A stretch of DNA of 64,000 nucleotides. It comes from Nitrospirota bacterium. Its GTDB lineage: Bacteria; Nitrospirota; Thermodesulfovibrionia; Thermodesulfovibrionales; UBA6898. The position numbers and the translations under genes were made by a program. Each line of letters opens with the position of its first letter. Within the stretch, counting starts at the first letter, position 1. The notes below the pieces were generated by a model. That model did no database searches and had not been told where the DNA came from. It worked only from the letters and a program-made list of their open reading frames with translations. The stretch lies in the NCBI GenBank assembly GCA_016214855.1, contig JACRMT010000016.1, forward strand, positions 118,033-182,032. Direction: 5' to 3'. This document shows positions 45,752 to 54,769 of this stretch, piece after piece.

Positions 45752-46102
45752 ATGGATGAGACCCAGTTTAATACCCTCCGTGCCTTGGCCAAGGACAGCA
45801 CCCTTTCGCAGCGTGATCTTTCGCAGAAAATGGGTCTGAGCCTCGGCAGGGTCAACTATATTGTCAATGCCCTGCTCGAAAAAGGGTATATCAAGGCAGA
45901 GCGGTTCAAGAACTCGAAGAACAAAATGGCATACATGTATATCCTCACGCCCAAGGGTGTGTCGGAAAAGTTGCTTCAGACCAGGGCGTTCTTAGCTCGT
46001 AAATCAATGGAATTTGAACATCTTAAACAGGAGATCGATCTGCTTCGCATTGAAGATGCGTTAATGCGTAAACGCGTGAAAGCGTTTTCTGATCACGAAT
46101 AA
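45752..46102 (+). CDS. MarR-family EPS-associated transcriptional regulator
   Basis: The 116-residue protein has a winged helix (LSQRDLSQKMGLSLGRVNYI) and the family phrase YIKAERFKNSKNKMAYMYILTP shortened here, followed by AFLARKSMEFEHLKQEI. This matches the EPS-associated MarR-like group that accompanies EPS operons. The last 15 codons (ALMRKRVKAF) resemble the GCGT-rich repeat seen in array A, so the C-terminus may be repeat-derived. It probably regulates the surrounding EPS genes. Confidence 0.85.
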   Translation: MDETQFNTLRALAKDSTLSQRDLSQKMGLSLGRVNYIVNALLEKGYIKAERFKNSKNKMAYMYILTPKGVSEKLLQTRAFLARKSMEFEHLKQEIDLLRIEDALMRKRVKAFSDHE

Positions 46103-46111
46103 GGAGCTGAC

Positions 46112-46468
46112 ATGGTTACTCACAAGGATCTTGATATATGGAAGATAGGCATTGAACTGGTGGAAGAAATATACAAGATGACCGGAAGATTTCCAAAAGA
46201 AGAGACCTATGGGATAACATCCCAGCTGAGACGGGCAGCTGTTTCTATCCCATCCAATATCGCCGAAGGCGCTGCGAGGAATAGCAGAAAGGAATTCATA
46301 CAATACCTCTACATAGCATTAGGATCGCTTGCAGAACTGGAAACTCAGATCATAATCTCAAAACGGCTTGGGTTCCCGGCAGAAGATATGCTTTCTGAAA
46401 CGATCGAAAGACTTCGACGGAAACTGCTTAATTTCATAAAACATCTGAAGGGAAAAAATAGCATATAG
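46112..46468 (+). CDS. Four-helix-bundle protein (S23/IVP family)
   Basis: The 118-residue protein starts LDIWKIGIELVEEIYK and has the family core TSQLRRAAVSIPSNIAEGAAR and YIALGSLAELETQ. This family was named from proteins encoded in 23S rRNA intervening sequences; its role is unknown. A second member is at 57457. Both stand next to octamer tracts. Confidence 0.92.
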   Translation: MVTHKDLDIWKIGIELVEEIYKMTGRFPKEETYGITSQLRRAAVSIPSNIAEGAARNSRKEFIQYLYIALGSLAELETQIIISKRLGFPAEDMLSETIERLRRKLLNFIKHLKGKNSI

Positions 46469-46474
46469 AAGCAG

Positions 46475-46612
46475 CGCTTACGCATTCACCCATTCACGCT
46501 TTTACCCATTTACCCATTCACGCTTTTACCCATTTACCCATTCACGCTTTTACCCATTTACCCATTTACCCATTTACCCATTTACCCATTTACGCTTTCA
46601 CCCATTACCAAT
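46475..46612 (+). repeat. Octamer tract (TTTACCCA/TTCACGCT type)
   Basis: About 17 near-tandem octamers fill the spacer between the S23-like gene and the epimerase. None enters a coding region; the epimerase has its own AAGGAG and ATG after the tract. Confidence 0.85.
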
Positions 46613-46623
46613 AAGGAGCTGAC

Positions 46624-47637
46624 ATGCAAAAGATACTGATCACCGGCGCTGCAGGCTTCATCGGTTTTCATCTTTCGAAAGGACTGCTCGAACGGGGCGA
46701 CGAGGTCGTCGGCCTGGACAACCTGAACGACTACTATGACGTGAACATCAAGCTCGCCCGGCTGAAACAGGTCGCCATGGATCCGAACTTCAAGCCCGTA
46801 CGCATTGATCTTGCTGACAGAGAGGCAATAAAGAGGCTTTTCGAAGAGGAAAAGTTCGACGCGGTTGTCAACCTTGCGGCCCAGGCAGGGGTCAGATACT
46901 CGCTCATAAATCCTTATTCGTACATAGACAGTAATCTCAGCGGCTTTCTGAACATCCTCGAGGGCTGCAGACATAACAACGTGAAGCATCTTGTCTTTGC
47001 ATCATCAAGCTCTGTGTACGGCGCAAATACGAAGATGCCCTTTTCCGTGCATGACAATGTGGACCATCCTGTCTCGCTCTATGCTGCCACAAAAAAGGCG
47101 AATGAGCTGATGGCGCACTCCTATGCCAGCCTTTACAGGATACCCTGCACCGGCCTGAGATTTTTCACCGTGTACGGACCCTGGGGAAGGCCTGACATGG
47201 CCCTCTTCCTTTTCACAAAGGCTATCCTCGATGGCAAGCCTATCGATGTCTTTAACTACGGAAAGATGCAGCGCGACTTCACGTATATCGACGATATTGT
47301 TGAAGGCGTTGTAAGGGTCCTGGACAACGTCCCTGCCCCCAACCCTGCCTGGTCAGGCGATAAGCCGGATTCCGCCACGAGCTATGCGCCGTACAAGCTC
47401 TACAACATCGGCAACAATAACCCGGTCGAGCTTATGCACTATATTGAGGTGCTTGAGGCCTGCCTCGGCAGGAAGGCCGAAAAAAATCTGCTTCCGATGC
47501 AGGCAGGAGATGTCCCGGCCACCTATGCCGATGTGGACGACCTGATCAACGATGTCGGTTTCAAGCCCTCCACCTCCATAGAAGAAGGGATCAGCAAGTT
47601 TGTTCAGTGGTATAAAGATTATTACAAAAAGCCGTAA
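46624..47637 (+). CDS. NAD-dependent nucleotide-sugar epimerase (UDP-glucuronate 4-epimerase-like)
   Basis: The start [16 protein letters not shown] and [14 protein letters not shown], the catalytic SSSSVYGAN and YAATKKANE, and [15 protein letters not shown] match the CapI/GAE-type UDP-glucuronate epimerase. It would make UDP-galacturonate for EPS. AAGGAG stands eight bases before the ATG. A related epimerase role (for example UDP-GlcNAc type) is possible. Confidence 0.9.
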   Translation: MQKILITGAAGFIGFHLSKGLLERGDEVVGLDNLNDYYDVNIKLARLKQVAMDPNFKPVRIDLADREAIKRLFEEEKFDAVVNLAAQAGVRYSLINPYSYIDSNLSGFLNILEGCRHNNVKHLVFASSSSVYGANTKMPFSVHDNVDHPVSLYAATKKANELMAHSYASLYRIPCTGLRFFTVYGPWGRPDMALFLFTKAILDGKPIDVFNYGKMQRDFTYIDDIVEGVVRVLDNVPAPNPAWSGDKPDSATSYAPYKLYNIGNNNPVELMHYIEVLEACLGRKAEKNLLPMQAGDVPATYADVDDLINDVGFKPSTSIEEGISKFVQWYKDYYKKP

Positions 47638-47685
47638 AGCGTAAAATGTCAGACAGAGAAACAGTATGAATGAACGAGACGTCAG

Positions 47686-50277
47686 GTGTTAGAAGAAACC
47701 CAAAAACCTAAACCGATAACTGCGGTCATTGACATCTTGCTGAAGCGGCTGCCGATAGTGCTCCTTGTCCTTGGCATCACCTCGATCGGTCTCATTGCCG
47801 CAACAGACCATATCAGCAGGGGCATGCGGCAGTTCTATCTCTATACCGACGTTGTCCATGAGATGGAGATCGAGCTCAGCAAGGCCCATCTCGCGCTGGA
47901 AGAGAACCTCAGGGGAATAGAGGGCCAGGACATCGCACTGGTCTGGCAGGGCATTGACCGGTCGGAGAAGCTGGCCCTGGCAGCGCTCCGCGGAGGGCAG
48001 ACGCTCCACGGGCATGCGATCAAACCCCTGCCGGATGACGGCTTCAGAAAAGATATGGAAAGCCTCCGCTCCATGGTCGTCAGGTTTAGGGAATTAGCAC
48101 AGAATGTGCATAAGGACAGGTCTCCGCATGAGATAAACAGCATGGATCGCACATACCATCAATTTCTTGAAAAAGCGTTCATCCTTGATGAACAGTTCGA
48201 GGAGCTTCAGGAAAGGGATGAGCAGCGCTCGAAAAAACTGATACTCCTTATTCTTGTTTCCTGGACCGGCATCATCGGCGCTGCCATTATAGGGCTCTGG
48301 TACAGGGAACGGTTAGGCAGGCGCATGCAGACAGCGATCGTGAATGCAAAACACCAGTGGGAACATACCTTTGATGTTATCCCTGACCTGATCGCGATCA
48401 TTGACAGGGACCACAGGATCGTCCGGGCCAACAAGGCCATGGCCGAAAAGATGGGCCTCGCCCCAAAAGATATCCTCGGGAAAAAATGTTACGAGCTCTT
48501 TCACAAGACATCCGGCCCGATAGAGACCTGTCCCCATGCACGCCTGCTGCATGACAGCCGGGAGCATGCAGCAGAGATCTACGAAAAGGAGCTTAATGCA
48601 TACTTCCTCGTAAGCGTCTCCCCCCTGCCCGATGATCGGGGAAACCTTATCGGGTCTGTCCATGTTGCCAGGGACATCACAGCGCAGAAAAAAAACGCGG
48701 AGACGCTTAAGATAAAGGAGAGCGCCATATCATCTGCGATCAATGCCATTGCGATCGGCGATCTCCAGGGGAATATTACCTACGTCAACAGCTCTCTTCT
48801 AAGAATGTGGGGTTATGAGGAGCACGAAATCATCGGAAGATCCTCTCATGTGCTTGGACAAGACGAAGGCGATGCAAGGGAGATCCTGGACGCTCTCAGG
48901 GAGTCCGGCAGCTGGAGCGGAGAGAGAATGGCAAAGAAAAAGGACGGCTCCGTCTTCCCGGTCGAGCTGTCGGCAAATGTCGTGCTGGATGATTCAGGAA
49001 ACCCGCTCTGTCTTATGGCCTCATTCATGGACATCAGCAACAGAAAACGTGCTGAGGAAGAGATCCTGAACTACCGTAACAGACTTGAGGAACTGGTGGA
49101 TCAGCGCACTATTGAACTGGCGCATACAAACGAGAAGCTCCAGATGGAGGTGCTTGAGCATGAGCATACTGCCGAAGCCCTGCAGCTGAGTGAGAATAAG
49201 TTCAGGCAGATCTCACAGGAATTCAATGTACTCCTTGATGCGATACCTGACAATCTTGTGCTCATGTCACCTGACCTGAAGATAACGTGGGCAAACAAAA
49301 GCGCGCTCCAGGCGCTCAACTTCGGAGAAGCCCTGCTCTCGGAACACTGCTTCACCCTCTGGCATAAACAGGACAGACCGTGCGACGACTGCCCGGTTCT
49401 GAAAAGTTTTCGGTCAGGGAATGCGGAGACGTCTCAGCTATCCACCCCTGACAACAGGATATGGGCAGTGCGTGCCTATCCGATAAAGAACGACCAGGGC
49501 GAGGTCGAGAGTGTCATGGAGCTGAGCACCGATATTACCGAGAAAAAGAGCATACAGGCAGAGCAGATGAGGGCAAATCATCTCGCCTCGATCGGTGAGC
49601 TTGCAGCCGGCGTTGCCCATGAGATCAACAACCCGATCAACGGCATCATCAACTATGCACAGATCATCGTCAACAGCACGAACCCGGAGGCCAGGGAATT
49701 CGACATCGCAAAGAGGATCATCAGGGAAGGCGAGCGGATCTCTTTCATTGTGACAAGCCTGCTCTCTTTTGCCCGCGAGCGCAAAGAAGAGAAAATACCG
49801 GTATCGGTCCGGCAGGTGCTTTCCGATTCCCTTGCCCTGGCCGAGACGCAGCTGAAAAAAAGCGGCATTACATTAAGACTGGACATAGACCCTCATGTCC
49901 CCCTCGTAAAAGTCCATGCCCAGCAGATCCAGCAGGTCTTCCTGAATGTCATCAATAACGCCCGTTATGCACTCAGCCAGAAATATCCGCAGACCGACCC
50001 TGACAAGCTTTTCAGCATAACAGCAGGGGAAGTGATGATCGATCAAAAACCCTTTGTTCAGATCGTGTTCGAGGACCATGGGACCGGCATCCCGGCTCAT
50101 ATTATCGATAAGGTGATGAACCCCTTTTATACGACCAAGCCGGTCGGCCTCGGCACCGGGCTTGGCCTGAGCATAAGCCACGGGATTATTCTTGACCATA
50201 ACGGAAGGCTGTCTGTCGAGAGCAAAGAAGGCGCATATACCCGGATCATTGTCTCTCTGCCGGCGTACAAGGAGTAG
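47686..50277 (+). CDS. Multi-PAS sensor histidine kinase
   Basis: Membrane segments flank a helical periplasmic domain; then come three PAS domains, coiled coil, HisKA with VAHEINNPINGI and HATPase with GTGLGLSISHG. Two PAS domains share a Cys-pair signature (CYELFHKTSGPIETCP and CFTLWHKQDRPCDDCP), which could bind a cofactor or respond to redox. The start is GTG at 47686. It is ten bases before a sigma-54 response regulator gene, its likely partner, and follows the EPS module. Confidence 0.92.
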   Translation: MLEETQKPKPITAVIDILLKRLPIVLLVLGITSIGLIAATDHISRGMRQFYLYTDVVHEMEIELSKAHLALEENLRGIEGQDIALVWQGIDRSEKLALAALRGGQTLHGHAIKPLPDDGFRKDMESLRSMVVRFRELAQNVHKDRSPHEINSMDRTYHQFLEKAFILDEQFEELQERDEQRSKKLILLILVSWTGIIGAAIIGLWYRERLGRRMQTAIVNAKHQWEHTFDVIPDLIAIIDRDHRIVRANKAMAEKMGLAPKDILGKKCYELFHKTSGPIETCPHARLLHDSREHAAEIYEKELNAYFLVSVSPLPDDRGNLIGSVHVARDITAQKKNAETLKIKESAISSAINAIAIGDLQGNITYVNSSLLRMWGYEEHEIIGRSSHVLGQDEGDAREILDALRESGSWSGERMAKKKDGSVFPVELSANVVLDDSGNPLCLMASFMDISNRKRAEEEILNYRNRLEELVDQRTIELAHTNEKLQMEVLEHEHTAEALQLSENKFRQISQEFNVLLDAIPDNLVLMSPDLKITWANKSALQALNFGEALLSEHCFTLWHKQDRPCDDCPVLKSFRSGNAETSQLSTPDNRIWAVRAYPIKNDQGEVESVMELSTDITEKKSIQAEQMRANHLASIGELAAGVAHEINNPINGIINYAQIIVNSTNPEAREFDIAKRIIREGERISFIVTSLLSFARERKEEKIPVSVRQVLSDSLALAETQLKKSGITLRLDIDPHVPLVKVHAQQIQQVFLNVINNARYALSQKYPQTDPDKLFSITAGEVMIDQKPFVQIVFEDHGTGIPAHIIDKVMNPFYTTKPVGLGTGLGLSISHGIILDHNGRLSVESKEGAYTRIIVSLPAYKE

Positions 50278-50286
50278 CTATAAAGA

Positions 50287-51987
50287 ATGAAAAAGAAAAT
50301 TCTGGTCATTGATGACGAAGAGAGCCTGCGGTACACCTTCGAGACCTTTCTGACAGACGAAGGGTACGAGGTTGCCACTGCCGAGTCGTTCGACGAGGCC
50401 CTTGCACGCATTGCGGATGATGACATTGACCTCATCTTTGCAGATATCCTTTTAGGGGACAAAACCGGGATCGACCTGCTGCGGGAGATACGGTCAAGAG
50501 ACCTCACCTGCCCGGTCGTCATGGTAACGGGCTTTCCGAATCTGGAGACCGCTGCAGAGGCCCTGCGGCTGGGGGCCTTTGACTACATAGCAAAGCCGGT
50601 AACGCAGAGGGCCCTGCTGCATGCTGCATCCCTGGCGCTGAAACACAAAGACCTTCTTGATGAAAACAGGCGCATCAGGACCGACCTTGAAGCGATATTC
50701 AGAAGCGTTCGGGACGGCATCATCACCGTGGACCCTGACATGAGGGTCATAGAGATGAATAATGCTGCCGAGGCGATCTGCGGACTTTCGCGCGACAAGG
50801 CGCATGACCGACAGATAGGTTCCCTGCCGAACGGCTGCCTGAAACAATGCGTTGAAGCGCTTGCAAAGACCATCAAAGAAAAAGAGACGGTTGAGCTGTA
50901 CCACATCGACTGTCAGCTCAAGGGCAGGGAGAGACGGGTGGTCAACATCACCACTTCTCCTCTGATCGGCCACCACAACGAATTTTCAGGCGCAGTGATG
51001 GTGCTCAGTGATGAGACCCGTATCGCAGACCTGGAGTCTGACATGGGAGAGCGCAGACATTTCTTCAAAATGATCGGCAAGAGCGAACAGATGCAGAATA
51101 TCTACAGCCTTCTCGAGCAGGTTGCCGATTTCCCGGCAACCGTGCTGATCAGGGGTGAAAGCGGCACAGGCAAGGAACTCGTTGCCGAGGCGCTCCACTA
51201 CCAGGGCATACGAGGCACAAAGTCTCTGGTCAAGGTCAACTGCTCTTCGCTGCCGGAAAACCTCCTGGAGAGCGAGCTCTTCGGCCATGTAAAGGGTGCT
51301 TTTACCGGTGCGATCAGTGACCGGATCGGCAGGTTCCAGCTCGCTGACAAGGGAACGATCTTCCTCGACGAAATCGGAGACATGCCGCAGTCAGTCCAGA
51401 TGCGGCTGCTCAGGGTCCTCCAGGAAAGGGAATTCGAGCGGGTCGGCGATGCAACACCGATCAGGGTAGATGTCAGGGTGATCGCTGCCACGAATAAGAA
51501 CCTGGTCGAAAAAATACAGAAGGGTGAGTTCAGGGAAGATCTCTATTACCGCCTGAAGGTGGTTGAGGTGGTCCTTCCTGCCCTGAGACAGAGGAAAGAG
51601 GACATCCCGCTCCTGATCTCGCATTTTATCCAGCGCTTCAGCAAGAAGTTCAGCAAGAATATCAGGGATGTCTCGGCTGACGTGAGAGACCTTTTTATGC
51701 AGCATGACTGGCCCGGCAATATCCGCGAGCTTGAGCATGTTATTGAGCATGCCTGTATCCTCTGCAAGGATGGGATCATAACAGACCAATGCCTGCCAAA
51801 GAATTTTATCGAACAGGGCCCGGATCCTGACAGCAGCCCTGATCAGGCGGATGAAAGAGAAAAGATCATGCAGGCGCTGAGAAAGGCAGGGGGAAACAAG
51901 GCAAAAGCAGCCCGCCTGTTAGGCGTAAGCAGAAGGACCATGTACCGCAGGATCGAAGACCTTAATATTCCGGATATTACGCTTTGA
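50287..51987 (+). CDS. NtrC-family sigma-54 response regulator (REC-PAS-AAA-Fis)
   Basis: The receiver has IFADILLGDK; a PAS domain follows; the AAA+ domain has Walker A GESGTGKELVA, the sigma-54 loop GAFTGAISDR, Walker B GTIFLDEIGDM and RVIAATNKNL; a Fis-type helix-turn-helix closes the protein. Phosphorylated by the kinase before it, it would activate sigma-54 promoters. Target genes are not seen here with confidence. Confidence 0.95.
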   Translation: MKKKILVIDDEESLRYTFETFLTDEGYEVATAESFDEALARIADDDIDLIFADILLGDKTGIDLLREIRSRDLTCPVVMVTGFPNLETAAEALRLGAFDYIAKPVTQRALLHAASLALKHKDLLDENRRIRTDLEAIFRSVRDGIITVDPDMRVIEMNNAAEAICGLSRDKAHDRQIGSLPNGCLKQCVEALAKTIKEKETVELYHIDCQLKGRERRVVNITTSPLIGHHNEFSGAVMVLSDETRIADLESDMGERRHFFKMIGKSEQMQNIYSLLEQVADFPATVLIRGESGTGKELVAEALHYQGIRGTKSLVKVNCSSLPENLLESELFGHVKGAFTGAISDRIGRFQLADKGTIFLDEIGDMPQSVQMRLLRVLQEREFERVGDATPIRVDVRVIAATNKNLVEKIQKGEFREDLYYRLKVVEVVLPALRQRKEDIPLLISHFIQRFSKKFSKNIRDVSADVRDLFMQHDWPGNIRELEHVIEHACILCKDGIITDQCLPKNFIEQGPDPDSSPDQADEREKIMQALRKAGGNKAKAARLLGVSRRTMYRRIEDLNIPDITL

Positions 51988-52097
51988 AAGCTTGCCTGCT
52001 TGCCTGCTTGCCTGCTTGCCTGCTTGCCTGCTTGCCAGCTTGATAGCCTGCCAGCTTGATAGCCTGTCAGCTTGCCAGCTTGCCTGCCTGCCAGCTG
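51986..52097 (+). repeat. Octamer tract (GCTTGCCT/GCTTGCCA)
   Basis: About 13 copies of GCTTGCCT, GCTTGATA and GCTTGCCA follow the response-regulator stop. The unit has no stop in any plus-strand frame and reads as hydrophobic Leu/Ala/Cys/Pro peptide. Confidence 0.88.
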
Positions 52098-52185
52098 CCC
52101 CGACTTCTGGGAAAATGGGGCCGCCTCCGCGCAGGAAATGTATAATATGAGTATGAGAAGGGAAGTCAATAAGGAGAATTTCGAC

Positions 52186-52398
52186 ATGAAACTTGAACAG
52201 GCTGTCAATTCATTGCCGCCGGCTGCAAGAATGGAAGTGATGGATTTTGTCGCGTTTCTTAAACAGAAATATCGCAGGAAAAAGACGCCAGCGGTGAATG
52301 AGGACACTGCCTACTGGTCGACTCTTGGAGAAAAATCGCTGGGAAGAATATGGGATAATGAAGAGGATGATGTTTACAATGAACTACTCAAAAGGTGA
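52186..52398 (+). CDS. Antitoxin, DUF2281 (VapB-like)
   Basis: AAGGAG at 52171-52176 points to ATG 52186. The 70-residue product starts MKLEQAVNSLPPAARMEVM and has KQKYRRKKTP, typical of DUF2281-type antitoxins; the C-terminus is acidic. It overlaps the MazF-like toxin gene by 20 bases. It likely binds DNA of its own operon and neutralises the toxin. A TATAAT box is at 52141. Confidence 0.82.
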   Translation: MKLEQAVNSLPPAARMEVMDFVAFLKQKYRRKKTPAVNEDTAYWSTLGEKSLGRIWDNEEDDVYNELLKR

Positions 52399-52708
52399 CG
52401 TTATCCTTCTCAGTTACCCATTTACTGACCTGAAAACTACAAAAGTCCGTCCAGCCGTTGTGGCGTCCTCCGAAGACGGAAGGTACTCAGATGTTTTCGT
52501 TGTACCTGTCACCAGCAGGATTGAAAATCTTAATATCGGTGAATTTGAGCTGCGTGATTGGGGCAATGCCGGTCTGAATATTACTTCAGCAGTAAAGCGT
52601 GGCTGTGTCCTCGTGGACACCGGGCTGATTAAGCTAAAGGTTGGGAGACTTTCAAAGAGGGATATTGTATCGCTCAACAAAGCCTTGAAACAGTGGCTGG
52701 AACTATAA
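52379..52708 (+). CDS. MazF/PemK-family toxin
   Basis: The ATG at 52379 starts YSKGDVILLSYPFTD, then KVRPAVVASS and FVVPVTSR, the MazF/PemK fold. Such toxins cut RNA. It follows the antitoxin with a 20-base overlap, giving a type II pair. The C-terminal 17 codons lie in the 107-bp duplicated unit, so a partial second copy of the toxin end follows. Confidence 0.88.
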   Translation: MNYSKGDVILLSYPFTDLKTTKVRPAVVASSEDGRYSDVFVVPVTSRIENLNIGEFELRDWGNAGLNITSAVKRGCVLVDTGLIKLKVGRLSKRDIVSLNKALKQWLEL

Positions 52709-52867
52709 ACTTTATTGAGTTATGCAACGTAAGAAACAACGTCCCCAAAGATCTTTACACAAAGAGGGATATTGTATCGCTCAACAAAGCCTTGAAACAG
52801 TGGCTGGAACTATAAACTTTATTGAGTTATGCAACATAAGAAACAACGTCCCCAAAGATCTTTACAA
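52654..52867 (+). repeat. 107-bp tandem duplication covering the toxin's 3' end
   Basis: Copy 1 is 52654-52760 and copy 2 is 52761-52867. They differ at one internal base (GCAACG versus GCAACA) and at the last base. Each includes the toxin's last codons and 5' spacer up to the HicB ribosome binding region. It appears recent. Confidence 0.92.
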
Positions 52868-52880
52868 AGGAGGCATACCC

Positions 52881-53117
52881 ATGAAGACAAAAAAAGCATC
52901 ATTTCGGATCATATTCAGACCTGAACCAGAGGGTGGGTACACTGTCATTGTCCCTTCTCTACCGGGATGCATAACCTATGGCGATGACATGACCGAAGCA
53001 AAAAATATGGCTCAAGATGCAATAGCCGCATATCTGGCAAGCATGAAGAAGCACCGGGAACCTGTTCGTGATGATGCAGACACATTCGAGGGAATGCTGA
53101 CGCTTCAATATGCCTAA
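52881..53117 (+). CDS. hicB: HicB-like antitoxin
   Basis: AAAGGAGG precedes the ATG at 52881. The 78-residue product has the HicB core FRPEPEGGYTVIVPSLPGC and EAKNMAQDAI. It neutralises HicA and usually regulates the operon. It is the first gene of a hicBA-order pair, overlapping HicA by eight bases. Confidence 0.92.
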   Translation: MKTKKASFRIIFRPEPEGGYTVIVPSLPGCITYGDDMTEAKNMAQDAIAAYLASMKKHREPVRDDADTFEGMLTLQYA

Positions 53118-53322
53118 AGTTCCGGCCTTAACACCAGACAAACTCATCAAGATACTTACGAAAAATGGTTTTTCGCTTGATCATCAAACCGGGAGTCACA
53201 GGGTCTATCTCAATGCGTCAACAAAAAAACGGGTAATTGTTCCTTATCACAAGAAGGATCTCCCAAAGGGTACGCTAATGTCGATCATCAAAGCTGCAGA
53301 ACTCGAAGAGGAGTTTGAATAA
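53110..53322 (+). CDS. hicA: HicA-like mRNA interferase toxin
   Basis: The 70-residue product has a double-stranded-RNA-binding-like fold with the catalytic His in GSHRVY. HicA cuts mRNA and is held by HicB. It overlaps hicB by eight bases. Confidence 0.92.
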   Translation: MPKVPALTPDKLIKILTKNGFSLDHQTGSHRVYLNASTKKRVIVPYHKKDLPKGTLMSIIKAAELEEEFE

Positions 53323-53706
53323 CTCATTACTAAGTCTCATGAATCACCGTCTTTTATTCTTTGCTTTTGAACTATTCACGATTTCCAGCTTGATAGCTTG
53401 CCAGCTTGATAGCCTGCCAGCTTGCCAGCTTGTCAGCTTGTTAGCTTCCCGGCTTGCCAGCTTGCCAGCTTGTTAGCTTGCCAGCTTGCCAGCCTGTTAG
53501 CTTGCCTGCCCTGCCACACAAGCGTGCCGCACAGTAATGTGTCATGGCACATGCAATATAACAACTTTTTATAGCATCAATTATATTATTGTTATGCAAC
53601 TTATTGATTCGTAATTATTTTATTAAAGTCTTTTCCTTATTAACTTTTTTCCATTTCAGGCATGCTAATTGTTAATAAATTTTCATATTACAGACACGGG
53701 TGGAAT
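53323..53706. repeat. Octamer tract then A/T-rich leader
   Basis: GCTTGCCA/GCTTGATA octamers fill 53388-53516. From there to 53706 the sequence is A/T-rich, with a GTGCC/GGCAC arm pair at about 53530-53555. I see no gene or confident promoter in the 384 bases. Confidence 0.75.
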
Positions 53707-53892
53707 ATGAAAAGATCATGCAATGAGGATAAGTGTCCACATCTGGGGGCTCCGCATGCTGAATGTTACTGCTCACGCATGAACAGTCAGATGATCGAAA
53801 AAGTGATCAAATTTTGCGGCGGTAATTTCAGAGAATGCGACATCTATCAAAACTATCATAACCAGGAGATACAACATGCTTCTCACGCTTAA
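53707..53892 (+). CDS. Small Cys-rich protein, 61 aa
   Basis: ATG 53707 has GGGTGG just upstream; the in-frame ATG at 53662 does not. The product has CNEDKCPHLG, ECYCSRM and KFCGGNFRECDIY, seven or so Cys with some His, suggesting a metal or Fe-S site. I do not recognise the family. It overlaps the FKBP gene by 17 bases and heads that operon. Confidence 0.65.
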   Translation: MKRSCNEDKCPHLGAPHAECYCSRMNSQMIEKVIKFCGGNFRECDIYQNYHNQEIQHASHA

Positions 53893-54769
53893 CGCTTTGC
53901 GGCCTCTCCGGCTTGCCTGCTTGCCTGCTTTCCGGCTTTCCAGCTTTCCAGCTTTCCGGCTTTCCAGCTTGCCAGCTTGTCAGCTTCCCGGCTTGCCAGC
54001 TTGCCAGCCGTCAGTCATCAGCAGTCAGTCATCAGCAGTCGGGCCTTTACACGCATTTACACATTTACGCATTCACGCCTTACGCTTTTTCTTGCCTTCT
54101 TGTCAGCTCTCAGTTCTTTACCTATTCCTCTGCCTGTCTCTAACTACGCCTGCCTTTGCAGCAGAGGCTCCGAAGACCGAGGAGCAGAAGACGCTTTATG
54201 CCATCGGCCTGAGTGTCGGCCGTACGCTGGCGCCCTTCAGCCTCACCCCTGCTGAACTCGAGATTGTGAAGCAGGGCATAACAGACTCTGTTACCGGCAA
54301 AAAACCGGGCATTGAATTAAGTGCGTACAACAACAAGATCCAGGAGATGGCGCGTGCCCGCCGCAAGGCTCAGGGCGATAAGATGGCTCCTCAGAACAAG
54401 GCTGCTCTGGACAAGGCTTCTGCAGAAAAGGGAGCAGTGAAGACTGCCTCCGGCCTGGTCTATGTGCCGCTCAAGGAAGGCGCCGGCACAAGTCCGACAG
54501 CAGCCGATACCGTAAGGGTCAACTATCGCGGCACGCTTCCTGACGGCAAGGAGTTTGACAGTTCTGCCAAACAGGGCAAGCCGCTTGAGTTTAAACTGGA
54601 CAAGGTGATCAAGTGCTGGACAGAAGGCCTGCAGCTGATGAAGCCCGGCGGCAAGGCCAAACTGGTCTGCCCCGCATCAATCGCATACGGCGATATCGGC
54701 GCCGGAGATCTCATCCTGCCCGGCGCCACGCTTATATTCGAGATCGAATTGCTTGAGGTGAAGAAATAG
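53876..54769 (+). CDS. FKBP-type peptidyl-prolyl isomerase, exported, with repeat-encoded leader
   Basis: A good AGGAG (53864-53868) stands seven bases before the ATG. Codons 2 to about 75 are read through octamer and heptamer repeats (LACLPAF and LPSCQLS types); a signal peptide-like end follows (FLCLSLTTPAFA). The mature enzyme has an FKBP N-terminal helical domain, then the FKBP core (VRVNYRGTLPDGKEFDSS, GLQLMKPGGKAKLVCP and IEIELLEVKK). It speeds proline isomerisation in exported proteins. It overlaps the small Cys-rich gene before it and the SCO1-like gene after it. Confidence 0.9.
   Translation: MLLTLNALRPLRLACLPAFRLSSFPAFRLSSLPACQLPGLPACQPSVISSQSSAVGPLHAFTHLRIHALRFFLPSCQLSVLYLFLCLSLTTPAFAAEAPKTEEQKTLYAIGLSVGRTLAPFSLTPAELEIVKQGITDSVTGKKPGIELSAYNNKIQEMARARRKAQGDKMAPQNKAALDKASAEKGAVKTASGLVYVPLKEGAGTSPTAADTVRVNYRGTLPDGKEFDSSAKQGKPLEFKLDKVIKCWTEGLQLMKPGGKAKLVCPASIAYGDIGAGDLILPGATLIFEIELLEVKK
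53908..54090 (+). repeat. Octamer/heptamer repeats inside the FKBP leader
   Basis: TTGCCTGC, TTTCCAGC and GCTTGCCA octamers, then CAGCAGT/CAGTCAT heptamers and CACGCATT units, lie between the FKBP start codon and the signal-peptide core, in frame. Confidence 0.85.

Noticed and set aside
52722..52880. A longer HicB start through the duplicated unit
   Set aside because: AAAGGAGG directly before ATG 52881 gives a normal HicB; the upstream codons are from the duplicated toxin and spacer.
51986..54100. Octamer tracts as CRISPR or IS ends
   Set aside because: Units are 7-8 bp and degenerate. No transposase and no target-site duplication was seen.
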